This document shows, one piece after another, positions 10,012 to 21,203 of a stretch of 64,000 bases of DNA. The notes below the pieces were generated by a model. The model did no database searches and was not told the origin of the DNA. It saw nothing but the letters and a program-made list of their open reading frames with translations. Source of the stretch: Areca catechu (taxonomy: Eukaryota; Streptophyta; Magnoliopsida; Arecales; Arecaceae); the NCBI GenBank assembly GCA_021397845.1, contig JAHSVC010000031.1, positions 3,782,001 to 3,846,000 on the forward strand. Direction: 5' to 3'. The translations under genes were made by a program, and so were the position numbers. Numbering within the stretch: position 1 is the stretch's first letter; each line of letters opens with the position of its first letter.

Positions 10012-12174
10012 CTAGGTCTGACCCTCAAAAATTACATCTACAGCCACTTTGGGCCCCTCAGCAATAGTAGCCGCTCCGGCCTCCTCGGCCCCTTCGGCTG
10101 CCTTCACCTCGACTCTAGCTGGGGCGTCCGCTCTGGCTACTTCTGCAACGACCTCCACTGGGGCATCGGCCGCTTTGGCAGTCGGGTCCGTCCCACACAA
10201 AGCTTCTGCTTCCATCGGCTTCGACGGTTGAAGGAATGCCAGATCAAGTTCTGGGAAGGCTGCACTAACCTTTCCCAGGCACTCGTCATACCCGTAGCTG
10301 AAGCCAACCGTCCCAGCTTTGTTCATCTCCTCCGTGAAGTCTTTGGAGGCCTTGTACTCCGCAACGACCTTCTCGCCGGCCATCTTCAGCAGGTCTTGGG
10401 CCACCCTCAGCAAGCCCTTGTATCTCTCTGCAGACGCATGATACCCCTTCGCACGGATATCAAGATCGGTCAGACGACCCTCCTCGATGGCCAGCCGACG
10501 GGCCAGTGTCTTAATCTTCTTCTTCTTATGCTTCAGCCTTGCCTCCCGATCCACCTTCAGGGCAAGCAAGTCTTCTACTTGTTTCTTCTGGGCCTCCAAT
10601 TTGGCCTGCAGGGGGGACACTTCTGCCGCTGTAGCCCTCAAGCCGAGTAGCTCTTCCCTGGAAGCCGTCAGCACCTCCCAGGCTGTGTCCCTCAATAGCT
10701 AGGCCGCTTTGGCCCTCTGGGTTAACTGCTCTTTTATATAGAGCAGCTCACCCAATCCCTCGTCCATCAAGAGGTTGTCCTTGACAAGCTGCTGACAGAT
10801 GCTCATGGTTAAAGAATTGCCAGTTATAAACTCGAAGTACAAACAGGAAGAGCGAAACTTATCCCTAGAAGATGATAGAGAGAACTCCTGGCAGCCTTGT
10901 TCACCGACCACCCATCAGTGTCGGGGGCAGCCCTCTGAAACTGTTCCCTCGCTTCCTCAGTAGCGCGCCATAGTAGGCGCTCCTCCTCCTCCCCAGTGTG
11001 CCAGCGGCACTCTTAGCAATGGCCGACGACCCTTCTCCCGTAGGGGTTCTCTGGGTCATCGGGGGGATCGTTGTAGTCGTCTCCAACAGCGAGGATGAAG
11101 GGGCTGCTCCTGCCCCTGTCATCATCAAGCACCTCTCTTCTGTCTGGGTGCCCGACTGTCCAATCGATGAAGATCGCTCGGAAGTCATAAGTCTGCGGCG
11201 TTCGGCTAGGGGCATGTCATCCCATGACTCGACAGACACCACCATGTTGGACGGTTCTGCCATCTGCCATTTCTTTGGCCTTTCGGGTGCGGGATCAGCC
11301 GCTCGCTTCTTCGACTCTTGCAGTGTCGGCTCTGCAATGTGGACGGCTCTCCGTTGAGCAGATTGTGTTAAGAGGACTGCCCAATCTGGCTTCATCTTTT
11401 TGCCTATCAACAACCAAAGTCAAAGTTCGCTGCAGTTGCCAAGCTGACAGAAAATGAAAAAGAGAGGCTGATCTCTCTCTATATGACTCTCATCCTACCT
11501 AGCATCGGCTGTCGGCTGAGTCTGGCCTGGTGGAGGCTCCCCTCAAGAAGCATAAAGCCGATGAACTTCGGATCCTCTCCCTCCAACTTGTGGAAGTCAG
11601 CCTCGTCGGCCCTTGAGACCTTCCTTCCATTCAAAGCATTTGGCCTCGGCTCCCTCTAGGCCGCCTTAAAGCCCCATGGCTCCAGGCTATCTATAAGGAA
11701 GTATCGGGACTTCCATCCATGAATCATGGATGGAAGTCCCCGTAGAATCTTCCGATCAGGGCGTGGACTGAACATCCACCACTCCTGACTTCGGAAGTCC
11801 TACTTTAGTAGAAAGAATTTGGAAAATAGGGATACCCTAGGCTCTTTGTTGGCTTCCCGATAGAGGAATACGAAGCCGCACAGTATCCTAATGCTATTCG
11901 GCGTCAATTGGGAAGGTGTGATCCTATAAGTATTGAAGACCTGGACAAAAAAGCTATGAATTGGGAAATGAAGATCGGCTTTCAGGTGGTCTTCGTACAT
12001 GAGGAGGGCTCCTAAGTTCAGAGGTCCGTTCACCCTGCCCTCTCGGTTGGGGATGGTCAGGTGTAAGGTGGAAGGGATGTTATAGATGATTCTAAGGTTC
12101 TCGACCTTCTCTCGGGTCATGGCCGATGGGATGTCAAAGGGACCAGGTTCCCTATGACTGCAAGCCACAGCCAT
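10012..12174 (-). pseudogene. Antisense spliced gene of the Tat element (PF04195-like)
   Basis: Reads opposite to the element. First part (12174 to about 11510) resembles the plant 'putative gypsy type transposon' domain: IPSTLHLTIPNREG, LYREANKEP, WWMFSPRPD, then LPSMIHGWKSRYFL. It has two in-frame stops, one just after LLK (about 11797) and one after WGFKAA. A donor-like ggtagg follows at its end. A middle part begins near 11405 after a ttgttgatag acceptor. A last part begins near 10800 after tgtcag and continues through a TAG at 10699-10701 into a 227-codon frame rich in Lys/Glu/Leu (probable coiled coil) with an Ala/Glu-rich tail. Exon joins are inferred. Function unknown; similar antisense genes are known in Tat relatives. 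Confidence 0.6.
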
Positions 12175-12342
12175 CCTAAAGTGGATTGCAGAGAAGGAAG
12201 GTTGTGGGGGAAGATGAAGATGGGACTAACCTAATTCTCTGGGTCTATAAAGAAGCCTAAAAGCAGTGCAGGGAGAGAGGAGGCAACTTTCTCTTCTAGC
12301 AAAAATGCAGCAACAGGTTCCTTCGAGGCACTGCCCTCCTCC

Positions 12343-12349
12343 TTTTATA
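12343..12349 (-). promoter_or_regulatory. Antisense TATA box (TATAAAA)
   Basis: The minus strand reads ctataaaagg across 12341-12350, about 170 bases upstream of the antisense start codon at 12174 and outside the LTR. This fits a dedicated promoter for the antisense gene; position and sequence are observed, use is inferred. Confidence 0.5.
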
Positions 12350-12662
12350 GGCATCCTAGGGGCCGCGTCCCAACGCATCCCCCATGTGCCAAGATCCGAC
12401 GGCCACCACTTCAGTTCCCTAATTGAACAGGAATCCAAGGGGATGTGCGGACCGTATCCGGCCACGATCCACGTGACAGTCGAAGCAACGGCGGATGGGG
12501 CGCTCCGGCAAGTGCACCAACCGCCCTGATGGTGCCACGTGTCCCACGTCGCATCAAGAATTCAAACGGGCAACTGCCAGGCACCGTACCGGCCATAACT
12601 GGTCCTCTTATTCTTGCCAACCAGGCATTGACACCTATCCAGGGGCAAAAATAGGGGCAGGA

Positions 12663-13663
12663 TGCAGCCGGACGTAGCATGCCGAATCGGATTTCCCATC
12701 ATTTGAAAGGCTGGAGCATTTACTGCCACTTAATGCCCTCACCCTTCGAGCCTACGGACTCGCTCGAAGCACAATGGTAAGGGGAACAACTGTTGTATCA
12801 TGACGGCTCACCCTCAGTGAGAATCGACTCACCGGAGCTGAGGTCCGAACGACCCTCTCCTGCTGGGGTCCAGCCCATCGCTCTCCTTCGGAGGTCCAAC
12901 CCACCGGAGCTGAGGACTGAGCGACCCTCTCTTGCTGGGGTCCGACCCATCGCTCTTCTTTAGAGGTCCGACCCATCGGAGCTGAGGTCCGAGCGACCCT
13001 CTCTTGCTGGGGTCCAGCCCATCGCTCTCCTTCAGAGGGTCCGACCCACCGGAGCTAAGGTACGAGCGACCCTCTCCTGCTGGGGTCTGGCCCATCGCTC
13101 TCCTTCGGAGGTCCGACTCACTGGAGCTGAGATCCGAACGACCCACTCCTACTGGGGTTTGGCCCATCGCTCTCCTTCGGAGGCTTGGCCATTGGTCCAA
13201 CTGACCGACTGTCTCACGGTCAACATCCGATGGACGATTCTTAGCATCCAGGGTATTCAAGAAGCACCTTTCTGTTACTGCTGGATCCTGCTATCCCAAT
13301 GGCCTTGCTCCACTACTTCCATGATGCCGCCGTATCTGCGCGCCACGTGGCCACTCTCCAGATTCTCCTAAGGGCAGATTGGTCTTTCTTAGCCTCTCCC
13401 CTAATGGATTTTGGACTGTTCTATGCCTATATAAGGTACCTGGGGGACCTCGTTCGAAGGGAGAACGACTCTTCCCTCTCCAGAGACTGTTCATTCCTTG
13501 ATTCCTCCATTCTGTTGCCTTCAATCTCCTGCTAATTTAAGCATCGGAGGGTCCCCCATCGGAACACCATCGACGCCCTTAGGGACTTTGTTGCAGGTTC
13601 TCCCGGGAGAAGAGTGCTCCGGCGCATCCAACCATCCCGGTTCCCGGTCCAGGAGTTGACACA
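12663..13663 (+). repeat. 3' LTR of the Tat-like element
   Basis: LTR of about 1 kb. The start at tgcagccgg follows a purine-rich aaaataggggcagga, a plausible polypurine tract. A TATA box (tatataa, 13428-13434) lies in the right half, and the end is near gttgacaca. Inside are five tandem units of about 72 bp (12830-13195; ggagctgagg recurs at 12834, 12906, 12978, 13051, 13123). Both edges are uncertain by several bases, since the 5' LTR is not in the window. Confidence 0.55.
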
Positions 13664-13889
13664 ACAACAATACTGAATCTTTTAATGTACTGAATCTTTT
13701 AATGGAAATATAATGAATATCCTTTTGGACACATGTGTGTACTTCTTTTATCTTGTTAACACTCTCTAATATTCTTTTTAAATAGGATTCTCTCTCTAAA
13801 TTGAGAAAGTGAAATTATCTCAAACAAATCTTAATACAATCTCAATCTTCTTAAAATTTGAGCTTAATTGTATAACTTTTTGATTTGAT

Positions 13890-14378
13890 GACAAAAAGGG
13901 GGAGAACTATTATACAATAAAGTGCATGAAAGAAGAAACTTAATAGAATTGGAATTGAACTGCTAAAGTTAACTAGACAGGGGGAGCTTAATAAATATTG
14001 CATACATTTTCTGCTGAAGTGTTCAAATAAATGATAAAGGGGGAGAAATTTCACATTGATTAGAAATTTTATAAAAAGGGGGAGAAATACATGTTTAATT
14101 TGCTTCAATGATTATTATTCTGCTCTCTACTAATTACATCTAACTGTCAATGCTTAATGTTCCTTAATACACACAAGCACTTATTCTCTGATGCTTACAT
14201 TTTATAGAATTGGCTTTGTGTATAACTATATAGCATACATTGATACTCATTTGAGAATAAAGTTAATATTGTGATACGTCAAATAAGTGTAAATGCTTAC
14301 TATGATATACATCTATACTTGTGAATAGAATAGTTTTTTTCATGCCCAGTGTTTTGTCATCATCAAAAAGGGGGAGAT
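13890..14378 (+). promoter_or_regulatory. Cluster of polypurine tracts
   Basis: Five runs: aaaaagggggagaac (near 13891), gacagggggagctt (13978), aaagggggagaaat (14037), aaaaagggggagaaat (14076) and caaaaagggggagattg (14364-14380), the last abutting the LTR. Multiple polypurine tracts are known in Sireviruses; only the last normally primes plus-strand DNA. Confidence 0.75.
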
Positions 14379-15834
14379 TGTTAACCCCTAAAGTGATTTT
14401 CATGATAACAAAACATTGGAGCATATATTTGGTTATCTAACAACTCTTCAATGGTTGACAAGATTTTGTAGGACGACTACTTTGACATATTTTTTAAACC
14501 CTACAACCTTTATTTCTTTGTGTTGAGTTGTAAGTAATTAGAATCTTGTAAAGTAGAACCCAACAAAAATTTCCCTATGTGAATCAAAGATAAAGGGTTG
14601 CTTCTACTAGTTTTCAAGCTTTAATTTCTCTTGATATTGTTGTAAGAAGATCTTAAGGAAGTCTTCAAAGCTTGGCATGTATGTTCTGGAGAATAGAAAT
14701 TGGTCTGGCTAAAGAATCAATCTCGAGTTGACTGGATGAAGGAACCAACCGACTCTAGCACTGGCACAAGAAAAAAAACCTCTGGCACGTAGACCCAACC
14801 GACTGGCTCCAAGTCCCAGCCGACTCATCCAGAACTTGGTTGAAATTGTTCTGAGAACCTCAAGGATCCGAGCCAACTGAAATTCAACCTAGCCGACTCG
14901 TCTAGAGTGATCTATTTTCTCGACTGTGGAACCTAGCCGACTGGTATTCAACCCAATCGACCCGAAGCTGATCCGAGCCGACTCAAAGATAACTGAGCCG
15001 ACTAGAATGATGGGGACTCTTCCAATGGCTAGTTCCGGAATTCTGAGTTTGAATCCCAAAAGTGCTCCAACAGTAACCTGTCACTTCCCAATAGTCTACA
15101 ACGTTCAAAAATAAGGGAAAGCAGTTGAAATCTCTATAAATGAGGTATGAGATTATCCTTAGAGAGATTAATGAGTTATTGAACATTTATTGAAGTAAGA
15201 AGAGAGAGAACTTGAGCTTTGAAGTCAGCCTTCAAGCCTTCACCAACTCTTATCAGAAGCTTGAAGCAACTTTTGACAAAAGCAAGGAAGCCATTGAAGT
15301 GCATTGAAGAGTATTCAATTGAGCTTCACTAGAGCTGCATTGGCAACCACCAGACAACCTAGTTTGTCATTTATGTTGCTTTTCATTCTACTCTTAGAAT
15401 ACTTGGATTATTGGTGAGTCCGGTTTTAAAAACCAAATAGGTTTTCTTGGTGAGCCTACTCAAAACCAAAGTGTAGAGGTTCTAGATGAGCCTGTGAAAA
15501 CCTAGTGTGGGTTTCTTTAGTGAGCCCGGTTTAAAAACCAAAGTGTAGAGGTTGGGATTGTGAGCCTGTAAAACAATCCGACTGTATTCTGGTTTGGGGG
15601 ATATAGTGAAAATCCCAAGTAATGAACTTGGATAGTGGATGTAGGAAATGGGTTGCTCTGAACCACTCTAAACTTATTTTGTTTGTGTTGTGCTTTACTT
15701 ACCTTTCAGCTTCCGCACTTGATTTTGATTAACACAACACTCAACCACTAAAAGGAATAACTTGTGCATATATTTGCAAGAAATTTTGTAATTCCCAATT
15801 CACCCCCCTCTAGGAAAAAGCCACCTGGGCAACA
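14379..15834 (+). repeat. Sirevirus 3' LTR
   Basis: Begins TGTTAACCCCTAAAGTGATT and ends ctgggcaaca (1456 bp). A TATA box, ctataaatg, lies at 15134-15142. The edges are supported by the related inverted copy at 50426-51909, whose ends align with these. Short direct repeats of gtgagcc...aaaccaaa follow the TATA box (15410-15570). Confidence 0.75.
14748..15002 (+). promoter_or_regulatory. Seven RCCGAC (DRE/CRT-core) motifs
   Basis: ACCGAC at 14748 and 14798; GCCGAC at 14819, 14892, 14936, 14977 and 14997, all on the plus strand, 130-390 bases upstream of the TATA box. RCCGAC is the known core bound by CBF/DREB cold and drought regulators. Whether these are bound is inference. Confidence 0.6.
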
Positions 15835-18306
15835 TCTTGAGTTGTAGGCCATTTGGGTTTGATCTTGATAAACTTTGTCATACATAGACTCAAGAGGTTG
15901 GTACACAATTGGGTATTCACTATCAAAGTGAGTGGGGCTTGAATAAACTTGGTGTATCAAAAGAAAGGGTATTCTATTATAAGGATTAATGCTCTTATCA
16001 CTGATCAAGTTTATTAGTTTATCCTGATTATTTAGATATACAATCAAGATTTTAAATCAGAGCAATCCTTATTTATTTATATATTTATATATTTTTTATT
16101 ATTATTACTATTTTTTTAAGAGGAGTGGTGAGATGAAGAAGATAGAAGAGTCCTAAGGATAAAGTCTAAGGAGTCCTAGATCTAAGAGAGAGAGTGAGAG
16201 AAGAATTAGTTAGGATTTGATGTTATTTACAAACAAGTTAGCATACATGGACTCTCTATCCTAGGGTTATCCTAAATCTAGATAGCTCCTAATTGCCAAG
16301 GCAACCTTGGAGCCCTCCAAGTCAAAAACTAACTAATCAACTGGCCAGGTAAGGGTAAGATCAGTGAGGGTCTCCCAGTTGCTTTCTTTATACACCAATT
16401 AAAATTGGCCAGGTCAGTCAATGGAACTAATTAAAAATCATCTTTTTTTAGGGCTACATCATCCTTGAACCCCTTTCCTAGACACCAATTAATCAGCCAA
16501 TATTGACTCAGTCCAACTCTTTTTGATGCCTTGTCCTATGAGCTCGAGTTCCTTAGGGGCTGACGTCTAAATGATTTTAATTAATAGGGTTGTGTCAATG
16601 CAAAATATGGGGTATTAATTTATGGGCCAAGGAAGGGTTATCAACTCCTCACCTTATATTATTTATGGGTTAATGCTCTTAAGATATTTTATGAAAATAT
16701 GCTATGCAAAATAGGAAGATGTCCCAAACAAGTAATAGTCGTTTAAGGTTTAGTTAGTTACTCTATTTTAGTTAAGTATTATGCAGTGTTTTTATTTTCT
16801 TTTTATGTTATGTTATTTGAAGCAAGAGCGATAAGAGGCTGGTTTTAATCTTAGTTAATTAGATATGAGAAAAAAAGACTAAAATTAGATTAAGCAAATA
16901 AAGAAACTATAAATCTTACACTTAAGGCACAAAATTAAATCAGAATTTCAAGCAGTTAATTAAAAGTTAAGTAATTTATTTGGATTAATTTAAAAAAAAA
17001 CTAAAAAAGATTTTTTAATATTAATTTAAAAAAGAGGAAAGCAATAAAAAAAGAGAAAATAATCTAAAAGAAATTAGGTAGATTTTTAAAAAGGAGACTA
17101 ATCAAAGGAAACAAAAAAAGGAATTTTTTGGTTAATATGAAAAGGTATAAATTAATTAGAAGTAACTAAAAAAAGAAAATTAATCTAGGATTATGATTGA
17201 TCTCACAAAAATTATAAAAATTTCCTTCTCTTTTTTTTATTTTTTTGAGGTTTATAATCTACAAAAAAAAGAAAAAAATTAGTAAACCAAATTTACAAGA
17301 AATTAAAGAGATCAAAAATGTTAGCATTCGTGCCTTCTCCGGTAATGGCACCAAAACTTGGTAACATCGCGATGTTGTCATTAAGATATTGTGGCTATTA
17401 ATTTAATAACCAGATTTTAAATAAAATTGAAAACACGTAGAAAAGATGAGTTAGGTCAAATCCATGGAGAAGGTAGTGCTTAAAATAATTTAAAATCTTT
17501 AATTTTAAAAAGAAAAAAAATTTATTTTAAAGCTGAGAAAATAAAAATTAAAAGTGTAAAAGAAAATCATAACTTTATACATTCGATCCATTAGTCAGAT
17601 CTTAGCATCCACTTATAAGAAAAATAAATAATAAAAATTTAAATTATATAAAAACAAGCTTTGCATTAATTAAAATCTAATTATAAGGAATTAAAAATAA
17701 CAACTAAATAAACTATGAAAAGTGATAACAAAGTATCCGAAGTTGATTGGCACAGTCTCGTTAAGAAGTTGGTTGATGTCACGTCACCTTCTTCTGTCAT
17801 ACTTCGTGGAGCGAATTGGGCTTCCTTTTCTTTTTTCTTTTTGGATCTTGGTCTTGGAGATGGAATAGGCTTGAAGATAGTGTAGCGGCAAAACACTCCT
17901 CTAAGAAACCTCACTCTTAGTGGCTAACCCGCAACCTAACGCTAAGTCCTCTATCCTATGCTGTGCTCTCTCTAGGATGCTTTCTTATGTAGCCCAGGGG
18001 TCTTTTTAATAGAGCTCATCTAGGACTTCTTTCTAGTCAAATTTGGAGTCAATCAAGCTCAAAATCGTTCATATATCATTAGGAGAATTCTTGACTATTC
18101 GATCTACATCATGATGGATTGGTCACTATGTTCCTTCCTTCTCAAGTAGCAAAGTCCAACCTAGACTCCTTGTCGAATCCCAATTCCTTCTTCCAATTGG
18201 ACTCTACCTCTCCCAATCTCAGCACTGCGGGTAAATGGCAGTGGACGGTGGCAAGAGGCGCTGGCCAGTGGTGGATGGCAAGTAATCTGGGGTGGTGATT
18301 GAATAA
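15835..18306 (-). mobile_element. Ty3/gypsy element Gy-3 fragment
   Basis: Minus-strand remnant: a short gag-like stretch (frame 15748-16047, containing YPIVYQPLESMYDKVYQDQ, not securely recognised), an AT-rich leader (about 16050-17335), a primer binding site (17336-17353) and LTR-like DNA to the right. The leader carries the GGAAGGG-TTATCAACT-CCTCACC hairpin (16631-16653) typical of the gypsy leaders here, plus a block (16340-16500) resembling copia leaders. A minus-strand TATA-like ctattaaaaag lies near 18004-18014. The right limit is uncertain. Confidence 0.5.
17336..17353 (-). promoter_or_regulatory. tRNA-Asp-like primer binding site
   Basis: The minus strand reads tggtgccattaccggaga. 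Athila-type elements carry tggcgccgttgccgggga after the 5' LTR (from memory). The four differences are all C-to-T or G-to-A changes. The LTR would begin a few bases to the right. Confidence 0.5.
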
Positions 18307-19054
18307 TGGTGTGGGCACCAGGATCAGACAAAGGCTCCTCAACCCTCTGTGGATCTCTGATTAGGGTTTCATCTTTTGGATCATGTAATAAGGCTTCAAG
18401 CCTGAGCATTTTACTTTGGAGTCATGTATTTAGTCTCAATTTTTTGTTTTGGTCATGTACCTTGGCCAATTTGGTCAAGTTGGGTCATTGGGTCCTGTAT
18501 TTAGCTATAATGGTCCAAGCCTAAGTCTACTTGAAGATTGGGCTCAAGCTTGTTTGAAGATGGAGTGGACATTTGAGTCAAGCCCAATTGTTATTGGATC
18601 AAGCCATCTTCTCCATGCCATGAAAGAACACCACCTCAGCTCTTGGAGTACCACCTCACCGGTGCCACATGGCAGAAGGATGCACCACATCACCAAGACA
18701 CTTGGGTGACCAAGAAAAAATGGAGGATTTCAAAGTCAATGCATGTTGGATGCCCCATTTATTCTCCCCTTGGTCCAAGCCCACAACCACCCCATCCAAG
18801 CAGTTCATGCAACCCTTCAATTAGTACCGGGAAGCTAGTGTCTACGGTAAGAGGTTGAGCGTCAAACGACCTAAGCGGTGTTGTGGTTCTTTAATTGGGT
18901 CATTGCGAAAGCAAGGGGGGCCTCCCACACTCCCACCTCTTACTTGGCCGGTGAAAGGGCTAGTTGTTGTGCTGTGTATCAACTAAGTTGACCCATTCTG
19001 TTTGAACTCCTAGGTCTAGCAAAACCATAGCACCGTTCTTTATGTTGCATGTCA
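18307..19054 (+). mobile_element. Fragment of plus-strand gypsy LTR and leader
   Basis: 18307-18420 resembles the start of the composite's LTR (58180 onward: tggtgcggacacc...ctcaaccctctgtg). 18826-19054 resembles that element's leader (60240-60470): gtcaaacgacctaag, ttaattgggtc, cacctcttacttggcc, gttgacccattctg. The part between is not recognised. The fragment stops where copia LTR1 starts. Confidence 0.5.
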
Positions 19055-21203
19055 TGTAAGGATTTTGGTGACCAGGACGGAAGCATGGATTTTAAGAATT
19101 TATTATGAAACCACTACCAAACCCTTAACCTAAGACCTCCTTACTAGGAATTAAAACATACAAACATGCATATATAATATAAACTAGAGTTTAGGCACCA
19201 ACCTGAACCGCTAGTATCCAATCCGATGAAGAAAACCCTGATTCAGCCTTCTTCTCCACTAGGCACCCAAACGTTCACCCTCCAACGGTGATCCACACAA
19301 AACTCGGACCAAGGATGAACTCCTTCTTCAAGTTGCTTGGATAAGTGGAACTCTTTCGGTAGCCTTTGGTCTATTGACCACTGTAGGACACCCTGTCCTA
19401 CTGTAGGGCACTAAAGACACTCTCCTAAACCACTCTTGGTTTTAGGAAAACCCTCCTCTAGGATCCCTTTGGCTTATGTCCTAAAACAAAGCCTTGTCTT
19501 AGTAGAAAAGACATTGTCTTAACAAGACAAGTCTTGTCATAAAGAAAGAAGGAGGGAGAGAGAGACACTCAGAATAGTACTTCGGTGGAATTCTTCATTA
19601 TCAGACTCATTTTACCACCCCCTATTTATAGATACAAGAGGGGTGTGTGATATGTCCTCCCATCAACTTATTAGATATGATTTTTCAAGATCGAAGAGAA
19701 GTTATCTGGCTTGAAAAATCATATCTAATAAGCCCATTCATGCACCGAAGGCCTTATTCACATCCCTTCTTTTATCTTGATGAATTCTCACTTCCCACAT
19801 GTCAATTACCAGTCCCTAAGAAGCCAAGAGGTGCCTCTTCAATCTCCAAACATCAGTGATTAAGAAGAGTCCTGATAGCAGAAGGACTCTCCATCAGAAC
19901 CGCGCGCCACATGAAGAGTTGCAACTCTTCATGCACCGCACGCGCCATCCTTCTTCCACGCAAATTTCAAAGAATGTTGACCAGTCAAAATATTGGCAAT
20001 ATGGATGAAATTGGAAATAGCATAACATTTCCTTTCTGACCATATAAAATATATTCAAATCAGAGATTTATAGCTCATTCTATGCCCTTTTGAAGATAAG
20101 GTATCATTTAGGTACCAAGAGTCCCATGCCATTGGGACTCTTCATGTATGGTGCCTAAAATGCCCTTAAATCAAATTAAAATCAGATTTAGCTCTGATTA
20201 GGCTATCCCCACTTAGGACTCAACCTAATTTAGATTTTAGGTTAGCCCAATTAGCAAGCAACCGGACCGAATCCAATTGGGTTAGGAATTTGGTTAGCCT
20301 ACAAATGCTAGTATGTAATCCGGCTAACCAATTATGATCCTATGACCCTAATGAAATCATGAATGACTTCCTTGGCCAAGTCTCTATTGTGTGTGACCCA
20401 TTGGGTTCCACATCTAGCCAGCAGTAGGTTTAGGTTTGAGCCGATTCGATCCGATCGAACCCTATTGACCTAATTTGGTCAAATTGGCTCACCTAATTAT
20501 CCAATTCGAATCACACATTGAATTGACTCATGAAACCAAATCAATTGGTTCATGAAGACCTACAAGACAAGATTGACATCTAGAAATGTGTCATGCCTAC
20601 CCGGAAGATGAGGAATTTTGGTGGATTTACCAAAATACCCATCAGTGGTGACTTACTGGGCAATTCAGTCCTTCGATCTACACGCACCCTGAATATGACT
20701 ATGGATATGGATACTTGTCAAATCCAGTTTCATATTCATTCCTTGCTCAATCTGATAATGATGATTCATTAATGAACCATTAGAAACTATTTCTAATGTT
20801 CATACTTTGATCAAAGATTTCCCAAATCTTCATTTGATTGAAATCATCTGGATGCGCTTCCCTCTTACTAGGGTTGATCGATTCCGTTTTGTCCTACTCA
20901 CAACCTCCATATGCATTACACCATACCCAGTATCACCCCATGCATGACTTAGTGTTATGATTGAGTGTGAACCAAAGTATGGATTCATGCATACAAGGTA
21001 CCATGGCAGTCTCATGTCAAAGGACCACATGCACTTCTCCCACTATAAGAACTATCTATTGACAAACAGATAAGGTTCCATTAGATGTTCTCAAGCTGGA
21101 TCCATTCAGTGAACTCATTCTCTAATGAGCACCCACATCCTAGTATTAGTGTCAAACACAAGTGACTATGAGATCAGTCACCCTCTTCACCAAGCATACA
21201 TAG
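19055..21203 (-). repeat. Copia LTR1, left part (3' LTR of copia body1)
   Basis: Starts TGTAAGGATTTTGGTGACC, aligning with the LTR3 start TGTAGGGTTCGGTGG. It includes a minus-strand TATA (tctataaatagggg, 19617-19632). It is interrupted after the 5-bp site catag by element A and resumes at 27212. Total length without the insertion is about 2445 bp. It is more diverged from LTR2 and LTR3 than those two are from each other. Confidence 0.8.
19667..19732. repeat. Perfect 23-bp inverted repeat in LTR U3
   Basis: Arms 19667-19689 and 19710-19732 are exact reverse complements around a 20-base loop. They sit about 35 bases upstream (in minus-strand sense) of the TATA box. A degenerate relative stands in the LTR4 piece at 48107-48140. 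Confidence 0.85.

Larger units (their letters stand above)
6747..13663 (+). mobile_element. Tat-like Ty3/gypsy element, 3' half
   Basis: Plus-strand element beginning inside the RNase H region (the left part is displaced by the Gy-2 insertion). Order: RNase H, zinc-binding and integrase domains, two blocks of tandem repeats, a spliced antisense pseudogene, then a 3' LTR with its own tandem repeats. This layout, with a long 3' untranslated region and an antisense gene, is known from Tat-lineage elements such as Grande. Stops in the coding part mark it as inactive. The right end is approximate (13660-13666). Confidence 0.75.
13664..15834 (+). mobile_element. Sirevirus (SIRE/Maximus-like copia), 3' end
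   Basis: Plus-strand fragment: 3' untranslated part of the internal region (13664-14378) and the 3' LTR (14379-15834). The diagnostic features are repeated gggggag polypurine tracts and an LTR ending in caattcacccccctctagg. Coding sequence is absent; the Tat element occupies the break. A 17-bp direct repeat, tactgaatcttttaatg, stands twice at 13671-13704. The right target duplication would be tcttg (15835-15839). Confidence 0.75.

Noticed and set aside
17681..18409. Possible small genes near 17681-17914 and 18142-18409
   Set aside because: Short overlapping frames in LTR-like DNA, without domains.
18307..19054. Left flank of the copia array as partner of the right flank at 52139
   Set aside because: The 5-bp flanks differ (tgtca, attac) and the gypsy leader text does not resume after 52138, so no single-insertion boundary is claimed.
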